A stretch of 8,232 nt of DNA, from positions 1 to 8,232 of the forward strand of contig DATFRA010000136.1 of NCBI GenBank assembly GCA_035263705.1. Reading direction: 5' to 3'. Source of the stretch: DASZHJ01 sp035263705 (GTDB lineage: Bacteria; Pseudomonadota; Alphaproteobacteria; ATCC43930; CGMCC-115725). Of this stretch, positions 1 through 6,491 are shown one piece after another. Position 1 is the first letter of the stretch. Every line of letters starts with the position of its first letter. Made by a program: the position numbers and the translations under genes. Below the pieces are notes generated by a model. It was not told the DNA's origin, made no database searches, and saw only the letters and a list, made by a program, of their open reading frames with translations.

Positions 1-981
1 CGGCAGATTCTTCGAGCGCAGGAACTCCGGATTGAACAGCTTCGACTGGTAGCGCGTGCCGTAGTCCGCGAGGATGGTCACGATTGTGTGGCCGGGGCCC
101 AGTTCTTTCGCGACCTTGATCGCACCCACGACGTTGATGCCGGTCGAGCCACCAAGGATCAGCCCCTCCTCGGTGACCAGGCGGAACAGCACCGGCAGCA
201 TCTCCTCGTCCGTCACCTGGAACCAGCCGTCGATCGGCGCGCCCTCGAGGTTCTTGGTGATGCGGCCTTGGCCGATGCCCTCGGTGATCGAGTTGCCCTC
301 CGCCTTGAGTTGGCCGCGGGCGTAGTGGCCATAGATCGCGGAGCCCATGGGGTCCGCGAGGTAGATTCGGGTCTTGGGATTGCGGCTCTTGAGTGCCATG
401 CCGACACCCGCGAGCGTGCCGCCGGTCCCGACCGAGGCGACGAAAGCGTCCACCTTGCCGCCCGTCTGCTCCCAGATCTCGGGACCCGTGGTCTCGATGT
501 GAGCACGACGGTTGGCGACGTTGTCGAACTGGTTCGCCCAGATGGCGCCCTTGGGCTCGCTCGCCGCGATCTCCTTTGCCAACGTCTCGGAATAGCGCAC
601 GTAATTGCCCGGGTTGGCGTAGGGGACCGCCGGCACCAGGCGAAGGTCGGCACCGCAGAGCCGAAGCATGTCCTTCTTCTCCTGGCTCTGGGTCTCCGGC
701 ATAACGATGACGCTGCGGTAGCCGCGTGCGTTGGCGACCAGGGCGAGGCCGATGCCGGTATTCCCCGCGGTACCCTCGACGATCACGCCGCCGGGCCGGA
801 GCGTGCCGCGCTCCTCGGCATCGCGCACGATGAAGAGCGCTGCCCGGTCCTTGACCGAGCCGCCGGGGTTGAGGAACTCGGCCTTGCCGAGGATGGTGCA
901 GCCGGTCTCCTCCGAGGCGCGGCGCAACTTTATGAGCGGCGTATTGCCGATGGAGCCGAGGAAACCGTCTCGTACCTGCAT
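1..981 (-). CDS. cysK: Cysteine synthase A family, PLP-dependent (3' end cut by window edge)
   Basis: Predicted O-acetylserine sulfhydrylase, which replaces the acetyl group of O-acetyl-L-serine with sulfide to make cysteine in the cytoplasm. Reading the minus strand from ATG at 981 gives 327 uninterrupted codons running off the left edge. The N-terminal motif IGNTPLIKL (11-19) and GGSVKDRAA (40-48) with the presumed Schiff-base lysine K44 are the fold type II PLP signature. EGTAGNTGIGLA (69-80) is the substrate/PLP-binding asparagine loop, SVGTGGTLAG (183-192) the PLP phosphate loop, and GGSTG (277-281) carries the Ser (S279) expected to contact the PLP ring nitrogen. The family is usually about 340 residues, so only roughly 5-20 residues should be missing. 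There is no CBS domain in the visible part. A weak AGAGAA precedes the ATG. It is transcribed divergently from the importer operon. A cystathionine beta-synthase-like role is possible, since these enzymes share the fold, but the long TGNTG-region match favours cysteine synthase. Confidence 0.93.
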   Translation of the reverse strand, partial: MQVRDGFLGSIGNTPLIKLRRASEETGCTILGKAEFLNPGGSVKDRAALFIVRDAEERGTLRPGGVIVEGTAGNTGIGLALVANARGYRSVIVMPETQSQEKKDMLRLCGADLRLVPAVPYANPGNYVRYSETLAKEIAASEPKGAIWANQFDNVANRRAHIETTGPEIWEQTGGKVDAFVASVGTGGTLAGVGMALKSRNPKTRIYLADPMGSAIYGHYARGQLKAEGNSITEGIGQGRITKNLEGAPIDGWFQVTDEEMLPVLFRLVTEEGLILGGSTGINVVGAIKVAKELGPGHTIVTILADYGTRYQSKLFNPEFLRSKNLP

Positions 982-1022
982 GGCGTTCTCTGTGGGGTTT
1001 GAGCGAAAGCTCTTGAGGTCGC

Positions 1023-1051
1023 ACACTAGCGAGCACGCAGGGGCCGATCAA
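1023..1051 (-). promoter_or_regulatory. Candidate sigma70-type promoter for the cysteine synthase gene
   Basis: On the minus strand, TTGATC (1051-1046) is followed after exactly 17 bases by TAGTGT (1028-1023). This resembles a -35/-10 pair and would start transcription about 35 bases before the ATG at 981. It was found by eye and the -10 matches only three of six consensus bases, so it remains a candidate. Confidence 0.35.
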
Positions 1052-1069
1052 GGCATGGCAGCTGCGCGA

Positions 1070-1099
1070 TTGACGAGACCTCCAGACCAATCCCACACT
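1070..1099 (+). promoter_or_regulatory. Candidate promoter for the ABC importer operon
   Basis: TTGACG at 1070-1075 is a good -35 match. The best -10 in range is CACACT (1094-1099, 18-base spacer), which keeps only the A at position 2, the A at position 4 and the final T of TATAAT. A weak -10 would fit an activator-dependent promoter, but the call is uncertain. It lies back to back with the candidate cysteine synthase promoter, with 18 bases between the two -35 elements. Confidence 0.27.
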
Positions 1100-1105
1100 C
1101 CGCAA

Positions 1106-1122
1106 TGGGCGCTGGGCGCCTA
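1106..1122 (+). other. Small leader hairpin just before the binding-protein ribosome site
   Basis: TGGGCGC (1106-1112) and GCGCCTA (1116-1122) pair over seven positions, including one G-T wobble, around a TGG loop. The hairpin sits 12 bases before the GGGGAGG ribosome binding site. It could stabilise the 5' end of the operon mRNA, or it could be chance in GC-rich DNA. Confidence 0.3.
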
Positions 1123-1134
1123 GCCGGATCAAAA

Positions 1135-1141
1135 GGGGAGG
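1135..1141 (+). promoter_or_regulatory. Strong ribosome binding site of the binding-protein gene
   Basis: GGGGAGG is seven bases before the ATG at 1149 and matches the anti-Shine-Dalgarno sequence well. It fixes this start and contrasts with the weak or absent sites of most downstream genes. That fits a binding protein made in excess over the membrane parts. Confidence 0.75.
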
Positions 1142-1148
1142 CGGTTCC

Positions 1149-2747
1149 ATGAGGCATTCGAAAAAGTCGCTAGCGGCGGTCCTGTTGGGAAGCGCCGCGA
1201 TGGTGCTGGCGAGCTCAGCCTACGCCGACACGCCCAAAGACACGGTGGTGATGGCGAAGCAGATCGACGACATCATCTCGCTCGATCCCGGCGAGGCCTT
1301 CGAGTTCTCCGGCGGCGAGGTCGACGGCAACGTTTACGAGCGTCTCGTCTACTACGACGTGAAGAACGTCTCGAAGATGTTCGGTGCGCTTGCGGAGACC
1401 TACAGCGTGGGTCCCGACGGCAAGACCTACACCTTCAAGCTCCGGCCGGGAATCAAGTTCTCCTCCGGCAACCCGCTCACCGCCGCGGACGCCGTCTACT
1501 CGATCCAGCGCGCGGTTATCATGAACAAGACGCCGGGCTTCATCCTGACGCAGTTCGGTTTCACAAAGGACAACGTTGGCGACCGCGTGAAAGCGACCGA
1601 CGCCATGACGGTGACGATGGAGACGGAGAAGAAATTCGCGCCGAGCTTCTTCTACTATTGCCTGACCGCCAACGTGTCCTCGATCGTCGACAGCGCCGTG
1701 GTGAAGCAGCACGAACAGAACGGCGACTTCGGCAACGACTGGCTCAAAACCCATTCCGCCGGCACCGGGCCCTACACGATCCGGTCCTGGAAGGCGAACG
1801 AGAGTTACGTGCTCGACGCCAACCCCAACTATCACGGCACCGCGCCGCTGACGCCGCACGTGATCGTGCGCCACGTCAAGGAGGTCGCGACACAACGGCT
1901 GCTGTTGGAGAAGGGCGACGTCGATTACGCCCGCGACCTGGGTAAGGACGAGTTGGAGGCCGTCAGCAAGAACCCTGACATCACCTTCGACCAGGGCGTC
2001 AAGGGCGCCATCACCTATCTCGGTCTAAACCAGAAGAATCAATTCCTGAAGAAGCCCGAGGTGGTGGAGGCGCTCAAATATCTCGTCGACTATGACGGCA
2101 TCCAGAACAACATTCTGAGGGGCGTGCGTGTCGTGCACCAAGCCTTCCTGCCGATCGGTTTCCTCGGCGCGGTCGACGACAAACCCTATCGCTTCGACCT
2201 CGCCAAAGCGAAAGAGCTGCTGGCGAAGGCGGGCCTCGCCAGCGGGTTTTCGGTGAGCATGGACGTATCCGCCAGCTATCCTGGCATAGACATCGCGCAG
2301 GCGCTGCAGGCGAGCTGGGCGCAGGCTGGCATCAAGCTCGAGCTGATCCAGGGCGATCGCAAGCAGGTGATCACGAAATACAGGGCGCGCAACCACGAGA
2401 GCGTCATTCTCGAGTGGGGTCCGGATTACCAGGATCCCCACACCAACGCGCAGACGTTCGCGTCGAATTTCGACAACTCTGACGCATCACCGACCAAGAC
2501 GCTCGCGTGGCGCAACTCCTGGGACATCCCGGAGATGAGCAAGAAGACCCAGGCAGCGGTCGAGGAATTCGATGCTGAGAAGCGCGCGACCATGTACCAG
2601 GACCTGCAGCGGGAGCATCAGAAGGTGTCGCCTTTCGTGATCATGTTCCAGCAGATCGAGGTAGCGGCGCACCGCAAGAGCGCCGACGGCTTCGTCGTCG
2701 GGCCCGGCAACGACAGTAACTGGTACTCGGGCATCAAGAAGAACTGA
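1149..2747 (+). CDS. ABC importer periplasmic solute-binding protein, family 5 (peptide/nickel class)
   Basis: 532 residues, the usual size of DppA/OppA/NikA-type receptors. Residues 1-26 form a Sec signal peptide: positive start RHSKK, hydrophobic core AAVLLGSAAMVLA, and an AYA|D cleavage site after 26. No lipobox cysteine is present, so the mature protein should be free in the periplasm. Family landmarks are YERLVYYD (63-70), the LRPGIKFSSG strand (98-107), GTGPYTIRSW (205-214), NPNYHG (225-230) and WGPDYQDPHT (423-432), the last near the ligand pocket in this family. It heads a five-gene operon with its own permeases and ATPases, two bases before the first permease. The ligand cannot be read from sequence: di/oligopeptides, opine- or glutathione-like compounds and metal chelates are all handled by this family. 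Two extra cysteines were not found to form an obvious pair; only C171 is evident in the mature protein. Confidence 0.95.
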   Translation: MRHSKKSLAAVLLGSAAMVLASSAYADTPKDTVVMAKQIDDIISLDPGEAFEFSGGEVDGNVYERLVYYDVKNVSKMFGALAETYSVGPDGKTYTFKLRPGIKFSSGNPLTAADAVYSIQRAVIMNKTPGFILTQFGFTKDNVGDRVKATDAMTVTMETEKKFAPSFFYYCLTANVSSIVDSAVVKQHEQNGDFGNDWLKTHSAGTGPYTIRSWKANESYVLDANPNYHGTAPLTPHVIVRHVKEVATQRLLLEKGDVDYARDLGKDELEAVSKNPDITFDQGVKGAITYLGLNQKNQFLKKPEVVEALKYLVDYDGIQNNILRGVRVVHQAFLPIGFLGAVDDKPYRFDLAKAKELLAKAGLASGFSVSMDVSASYPGIDIAQALQASWAQAGIKLELIQGDRKQVITKYRARNHESVILEWGPDYQDPHTNAQTFASNFDNSDASPTKTLAWRNSWDIPEMSKKTQAAVEEFDAEKRATMYQDLQREHQKVSPFVIMFQQIEVAAHRKSADGFVVGPGNDSNWYSGIKKN

Positions 2748-2749
2748 CG

Positions 2750-3808
2750 GTGGTGGCTGCAGCGTCAGCGGCCGGCAAGCGCGCGACCTCGCCCGCGCTC
2801 AAACGCGCGCGCGGGGTCCTGCGGCTCATCGGCACGGTGGCGCTGACGTTCTTCGGCCTGCTCTTGGTGACATTCCTGATCGGCCGCGTGGTGCCGATCG
2901 ATCCCGTGTTGGCGGCGGTCGGCGACCGCGCCCCGCAAGAGGTCTATCTGCGAGTCCGCAGCGAGCTCGGCCTCGACCAGCCGCTCTACGTCCAGTTCTA
3001 TCGCTACGTCGCCGCGGTGCTGCAGGGAGACCTCGGCAAGTCTGTGCTCACGTCAAATCCCGTGCTCGCCGACATTAAGCGGTTCTTCCCCGCGACCTTC
3101 GAACTCGCGACGCTCGCAACGCTCATCGGGGTCATCGTCGGCATTCCCGTAGGCGTGCTCGCCGCCGTGCGCCAGAACCGCTGGGTCGACCAGATCATCC
3201 GTGTTCTCGGCCTGCTCGGATATTCAGTGCCGGTGTTTTGGCTTGGCCTCATGGGCCTGGTGCTGCTCTATGTGCATCTCGGCTGGGTTGCGGGACCCGG
3301 GCGGCTGGACGTGTTCTACGAGGATCTGGTCGAGCCGAAAACTGGCGTGATCCTGATCGACAGCGCGCTCGAGGGCGAGTGGACGGTGTTCCAGAACGCC
3401 TTCGCCCATCTGATCCTGCCGGCCTCGATCCTCGGGTACTTCTCCCTTGCGTATGTGAGTCGCATGACCCGGAGCCTGATGATCGAGCAGCTCCGGCAGG
3501 AGTATGTGGTGACCGCCCGCGTCAAGGGCTTGAGCGAGGCACGGGTGATCTGGCGCCACGCGCTGGGCAACGTGATGGTACCGCTGGTCACCGTGGTGGC
3601 GCTCTCCTATGCCAATCTCCTGGAGGGCTCGGTGCTGACGGAGACCGTGTTCGCCTGGCCCGGCATCGGCCAGTACATCACGAACTCGCTCCTCAATGTC
3701 GACATGAATGCCGTGCTCGGCGGCACCATCGTGGTCGGCACCGTGTTCGTGGGCTTGAACCTGCTCTCCGACGTGCTCTATCGCGCGCTCGATCCGAGGG
3801 CGCGATGA
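2750..3808 (+). CDS. ABC importer inner-membrane permease, DppB/OppB/NikB type
   Basis: 352 residues; one of the two channel subunits. A cytoplasmic tail of about 23 residues (rich in A, K and R) precedes the first membrane helix (about 24-46). The following conserved segment has LGLDQPLYVQF (73-83) and GDLGKSV (93-99), typical of DppB-like proteins. Further helices lie near 116-140, 151-176, 219-235, 274-297 and 322-344. The cytoplasmic coupling (EAA) loop is EYVVTARVKGLSEARVIW (251-268), ending in RHALGN, and docks on an ATPase. ETVFAWPGIGQY (298-309) is another family hallmark. The start is GTG at 2750, two bases after the binding-protein stop, with only a weak AAGAAG site eight bases upstream; GTG at 2753 is equally possible. 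The last four bases overlap the next gene as ATGA. Confidence 0.94.
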   Translation: MVAAASAAGKRATSPALKRARGVLRLIGTVALTFFGLLLVTFLIGRVVPIDPVLAAVGDRAPQEVYLRVRSELGLDQPLYVQFYRYVAAVLQGDLGKSVLTSNPVLADIKRFFPATFELATLATLIGVIVGIPVGVLAAVRQNRWVDQIIRVLGLLGYSVPVFWLGLMGLVLLYVHLGWVAGPGRLDVFYEDLVEPKTGVILIDSALEGEWTVFQNAFAHLILPASILGYFSLAYVSRMTRSLMIEQLRQEYVVTARVKGLSEARVIWRHALGNVMVPLVTVVALSYANLLEGSVLTETVFAWPGIGQYITNSLLNVDMNAVLGGTIVVGTVFVGLNLLSDVLYRALDPRAR

Positions 3809-4722
3809 CCACCGAGTTCGCGGCGCCGCGCGGCTGGCACGCCTGGCTGACGGCGGACGCGCCGAGTTCGCGGCTGCACGCCCGACTGGTGCGGCTCTAT
3901 GGCACGGTCCGGATCTTGGCGCTCAATCCGCTGGCGCTTGCGGGCGTCGGAATCGTGGTGCTGCTGGTGGCGATGGCGGTGGCGGCTCCCTTGCTGTCGC
4001 ACGGCGATCCCTCGGCTCAGGATCTGGCTCGTCGGTTGCGCCCGCCGAGCGCGGCGTTCTGGTTCGGCACCGACGAGCTCGGCCGCGACATCTATACGCG
4101 TATCCTCTATGGCGCGCGCATCACGCTGGGGATTGTGGGGCTCGTGGTGGTCATCGTGGCGCCGATCGGTCTGCTCGTCGGCTGCGTCGCTGGGTACCTC
4201 GGCGGCTTCGTCGATAGCGTGCTGATGCGCGTCACCGATATCTTCCTGGCCTTCCCGCGCCTGATCCTGGCGCTTGCTTTCGTCTCGGCGCTGGGGCCGG
4301 GCATCGAGAACGCGATCATCGCGATCTCCCTCACGGCCTGGCCGCCCTATGCGCGGATCGCCCGGGCGGAGACCTTGCTGTTGCGGGAGAGCGACTTCAT
4401 CAGCGCGGCGCGGCTGCTGGGTGCGCGCTCATTGCGGATCGTGTTCCTCCACATCATGCCACTTTGTCTTGCCTCCGTGATCGTGCGCGTCACCCTCGAC
4501 ATGGCCGGCATCATCCTGACCGCCGCAGGACTTGGGTTCCTCGGCCTTGGCGCGCAGCCGCCGTCGCCGGAGTGGGGTGCCATGATCTCCGCGGGCAGAA
4601 AATTCGTGCTGGACCAGTGGTGGGTGGCGGCGTTTCCGGGCCTGGCAATCTGCATCGTGAGCCTGGGATTCAATCTGCTGGGCGATGGGCTCCGGGACGT
4701 GCTGGACCCGAAGCAGCGATGA
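3805..4722 (+). CDS. ABC importer inner-membrane permease, DppC/OppC/NikC type
   Basis: 305 residues; partner permease to the preceding gene. The N-terminal cytoplasmic part (1-43) leads into a first helix (about 44-64), then the DppC-family signature FGTDELGRDIYTRILYG (87-103). More helices follow near 105-130, 150-173, 217-247 and 275-295. The coupling EAA loop is DFISAARLLGARSLRIVFLH (197-216). GLGFLGLGAQPPSPEWG (242-258) and the C-terminal LGDGLRDVLDPK (292-303) are standard for this subunit. An open frame extends far upstream, but ATG at 3805 is chosen. It overlaps the previous stop as ATGA, has GAGGG four bases upstream, and starts a protein of normal family length. Its own stop overlaps the next ATG in the same way. 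Confidence 0.94.
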   Translation: MTTEFAAPRGWHAWLTADAPSSRLHARLVRLYGTVRILALNPLALAGVGIVVLLVAMAVAAPLLSHGDPSAQDLARRLRPPSAAFWFGTDELGRDIYTRILYGARITLGIVGLVVVIVAPIGLLVGCVAGYLGGFVDSVLMRVTDIFLAFPRLILALAFVSALGPGIENAIIAISLTAWPPYARIARAETLLLRESDFISAARLLGARSLRIVFLHIMPLCLASVIVRVTLDMAGIILTAAGLGFLGLGAQPPSPEWGAMISAGRKFVLDQWWVAAFPGLAICIVSLGFNLLGDGLRDVLDPKQR

Positions 4723-5561
4723 CCGTCCCGCTCCTCGACGTGGTGGATCTCCGCGTGTCCTTCCGCACACCGCGCGGCGTAGCCGCGGCCGTGCGCGGTG
4801 TCAGCTTCACGATGGGACGCGAGAAGCTCGGTATCGTCGGGGAGAGCGGCTCCGGGAAGACGCTGACTGGCCGATCGATCCTGCGATTGCTGCCGCCGGG
4901 CGCAGAGCTCCAGGCAACCCGGCTCATGTTCGACGGCGTCGATCTCATGGCTGCGATACCGGCGCAGCTGCGGGATCTCCGGGGCCGGCGTCTTGCGATG
5001 GTCATGCAAGATCCGAAGTTCTCGCTCAATCCGGTGATGCCTGTGGGCGACCAGATCGCCGAGGCCTATCTCGCGCATTCCAGTGCGAGCCGCGTCGAGG
5101 CGCGCGAGAAGGCGCTCGCCATGCTCGAGGCCGTGCGCATCCGCGAGCCTCGCCGCGTCTACGCGCTCTATCCGCATGAGGTCTCCGGCGGCATGGGTCA
5201 GCGGATCATGATCGCGATGATGCTCGCGCCCGATCCGGACCTGCTCGTCGCGGACGAGCCCACGTCGGCGCTCGACGTCACTGTGCAAACGCAGGTACTG
5301 GCGATTCTCGATGACCTCGTGAGCGAGCGCGGGATGGGCCTGGTATTCATCAGCCATGACCTCACGCTTGTCGCGTCCTTCTGCGACCGCGTGCTGGTGA
5401 TGTATGGCGGCCGGGTAGTGGAGACGCTCGATGCTCGGGATCTCGGTCGCGCCCAGCATCCCTACACGCGGGGCCTCATCGCCTGCCTGCCGCAGCTCTC
5501 GGGCACGGAGGGCGATCTACCCGTACTGACCCGCGATCCCGCTTGGCTCGACGCGACATGA
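4719..5561 (+). CDS. ABC importer ATPase, DppD/OppD/NikD type, short C-terminus
   Basis: 280 residues; cytoplasmic nucleotide-binding subunit powering import. Walker A is GESGSGKT (41-48), the Q-loop glutamine is Q97 (VMQDPKFSLNP), the signature is VSGGMGQR (155-162), Walker B is LLVADE (175-180), the D-loop is SALD (183-186) and the switch histidine is H213 (ISHD). All catalytic parts are intact. HPYTRGLIACLP (247-258) begins the oligopeptide-transporter C-terminal region, but the protein ends 22 residues later. It lacks the proline-rich IPG...C...C tail of DppD/OppD, which run about 325-340 residues. NikD-like ATPases are similarly short. The ATG at 4719 overlaps the permease stop as ATGA and there is no clear ribosome site, so coupled translation is likely. 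An upstream in-frame extension would overlap the permease and was rejected. Confidence 0.94.
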   Translation: MTVPLLDVVDLRVSFRTPRGVAAAVRGVSFTMGREKLGIVGESGSGKTLTGRSILRLLPPGAELQATRLMFDGVDLMAAIPAQLRDLRGRRLAMVMQDPKFSLNPVMPVGDQIAEAYLAHSSASRVEAREKALAMLEAVRIREPRRVYALYPHEVSGGMGQRIMIAMMLAPDPDLLVADEPTSALDVTVQTQVLAILDDLVSERGMGLVFISHDLTLVASFCDRVLVMYGGRVVETLDARDLGRAQHPYTRGLIACLPQLSGTEGDLPVLTRDPAWLDAT

Positions 5562-6322
5562 TCGAGGTCGAGGATCTCACGGTCGAGTTCGGCGAGACCC
5601 GCGCGGTCGATCGCGTGTCCTTCTCGGTTGCCGACGGCGAGGCCTTCGGCATCGTAGGGGAGTCCGGCTCGGGCAAATCTACCGTGCTGCGCGTGCTCTC
5701 CGGGCTCAATCGGCATTGGTCGGGACGCATGATCGTCGAGCGCGTGCCGCAGGGTCGGGCGCGCTCGCGCGAGTTCCACCGGCGGCTGCAGATGGTATTC
5801 CAGGATCCCTATGCTTCGCTGCATCCGCGGCAAACCGTCGACCGCGCGCTGGCGGAGCCCCTGCGCATCCACGGCCTCGACGACCACGAGCGGCGCATCT
5901 CGCGGGCATTGCGCGAGGTCGGCCTGGGGCCGGAGCACCGCTTCCGCTATCCGCATCAGCTCTCGGGCGGCCAGCGCCAGCGCGTGGCGATCGCACGCGT
6001 GCTGATCCTCGAGCCCGCCATCCTGTTGCTCGACGAGCCGACCTCGGCGCTCGACGTGTCCGTGCAGGCGGAGATCCTGAACCTGCTGCAGCGTATCCGG
6101 CGCGAGCGCAGGCTCACCTACATGCTCGTGAGCCACAATCTCGCGGTCGTGACACACCTTTGCGCGCGCATCGCCGTGATGAACCGCGGACGCTTCGTGG
6201 AGCAACTCGACGTCGCCTCACTTCGCGCGCATCGGACGCTGCAGCCTTACACAGCGCAACTCCTGCGAGCGAGCGAGGGCTACGACCGGCAAGCCGCGGA
6301 GACGCTGATCACGTACGACTGA
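5558..6322 (+). CDS. ABC importer ATPase, DppF/OppF/NikE type, short C-terminus
   Basis: 254 residues; second ATPase, expected to form a heterodimer with the preceding one. Walker A is GESGSGKS (34-41), the Q-loop is Q82 (VFQDPYASLHPR, a DppF-like motif), the signature is LSGGQRQR (135-142), Walker B is ILLLDE (155-160), the D-loop is SALD (163-166) and the switch histidine is H193. The residue after H193 is Asn (SHN) rather than the commoner Asp. This variant occurs in other OppF-like proteins and need not impair activity. The C-terminus is short: LQPYTAQLL (228-236) is the remnant of the HPYT motif, and the usual 60-80 residue tail is absent. ATG at 5558 is chosen because it overlaps the previous stop (ATGA) and begins directly at the first beta strand; a TTG at 5543 would add five residues. 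It is the last gene of the operon. Confidence 0.94.
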   Translation: MIEVEDLTVEFGETRAVDRVSFSVADGEAFGIVGESGSGKSTVLRVLSGLNRHWSGRMIVERVPQGRARSREFHRRLQMVFQDPYASLHPRQTVDRALAEPLRIHGLDDHERRISRALREVGLGPEHRFRYPHQLSGGQRQRVAIARVLILEPAILLLDEPTSALDVSVQAEILNLLQRIRRERRLTYMLVSHNLAVVTHLCARIAVMNRGRFVEQLDVASLRAHRTLQPYTAQLLRASEGYDRQAAETLITYD

Positions 6323-6353
6323 AAAAAGAATGCGGCCGGTCGGGACGGCCGCA
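6322..6353 (-). terminator. Intrinsic terminator-like hairpin, T-tract on the minus strand
   Basis: TGCGGCCG (6331-6338) and CGGCCGCA (6346-6353) form a perfect 8-bp stem with a 7-base loop. On the minus strand the stem is followed by ATTCTTTTTT (A-rich 6322-6330 on the plus strand). This is the layout of a rho-independent terminator for the kinase transcript, which would read about 140 bases past its stop first. On the plus strand the hairpin begins eight bases after the last ATPase stop but has no T-tract behind it. It may still protect the 3' end of that mRNA or act as a weaker bidirectional terminator. Confidence 0.65.
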
Positions 6354-6410
6354 GTCAAGGGAGGATTGTTCACGACGCCGGGCAAGAGCGCCGCGAGCAC
6401 AGGGTTTTTA

Positions 6411-6444
6411 TTGCGTCTCGCAGCCGCGGATGCCGCGAGCGCAA
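6411..6444. repeat. Imperfect inverted repeat in the convergent intergenic region
   Basis: TTGCG (6411-6415) pairs with CGCAA (6440-6444), and after a one-base bulge CTCGC (6417-6421) pairs with GCGAG (6435-6439). The enclosed loop can alternatively fold as CGCGG-ATG-CCGCG. No T-tract follows on either strand, though GGGTTTTTA precedes it on the plus strand. It may be an RNA 3'-end structure; this was judged by eye only. Confidence 0.4.
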
Positions 6445-6469
6445 CGAGACCGTAGCCCAGCCTATCGCC

Positions 6470-6481
6470 CCTCGCGCGAGG
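6470..6481. repeat. 12-base perfect palindrome CCTCGCGCGAGG
   Basis: A perfect palindrome ten bases beyond the kinase stop codon. In the RNA it could form only a tight stem, and as DNA it could bind a symmetric protein. Chance is plausible in sequence this rich in CG. Confidence 0.35.
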
Positions 6482-6491
6482 CAAAGATGTG

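Larger units (their letters stand above)
982..1148. other. Divergent intergenic region
   Basis: These 167 bases separate the cysteine synthase and importer genes and must hold the control sites for both. Besides the candidate promoters and hairpin, there is a short inverted repeat GAGC-GAAA-GCTC at 1001-1012. It falls in the cysteine synthase leader and could form a small stem. No riboswitch-like conserved structure, tRNA or convincing small ORF was recognised. Confidence 0.6.
6323..6491. other. Convergent intergenic region
   Basis: These 169 bases lie between the converging 3' ends of the importer operon and the two-component operon. They hold three inverted repeats (one terminator-like) and no supported gene. 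The plus-strand frames crossing this region continue from antisense frames over the ATPase gene and lack any credible protein signature. Confidence 0.6.

Noticed and set aside
1..981. Tyr307 in the ADYGTRYQSK segment of cysteine synthase where E. coli CysK has Ser (SSGERY)
   Set aside because: This position varies in the family (CysM has Arg there), and the PLP-ring serine is elsewhere (S279), so it is not evidence of a lost activity.
88..1002. 304-codon plus-strand open frame opposite the cysteine synthase gene
   Set aside because: It is antisense to a gene with a complete PLP-enzyme signature. Its product is low-complexity, rich in R/A/G/D/E, and has no domain or membrane pattern. Such frames arise from codon bias at high GC.
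3238..3804. Upstream extension of the second permease frame
   Set aside because: The extension overlaps the first permease for over 560 bases and reads as Arg/Gly-rich nonsense. The ATGA overlap at 3805 and family length support the shorter start.
4347..5459. 370-codon minus-strand open frame opposite permease 2 and ATPase 1
   Set aside because: It lies entirely over two genes with intact motifs. The product is H/R/E-rich with no recognisable fold, consistent with an antisense shadow.
6120..6160. SHN instead of SHD after the switch histidine in ATPase 2
   Set aside because: The histidine itself is kept and SHN occurs in other OppF-like ATPases, so this is normal variation.
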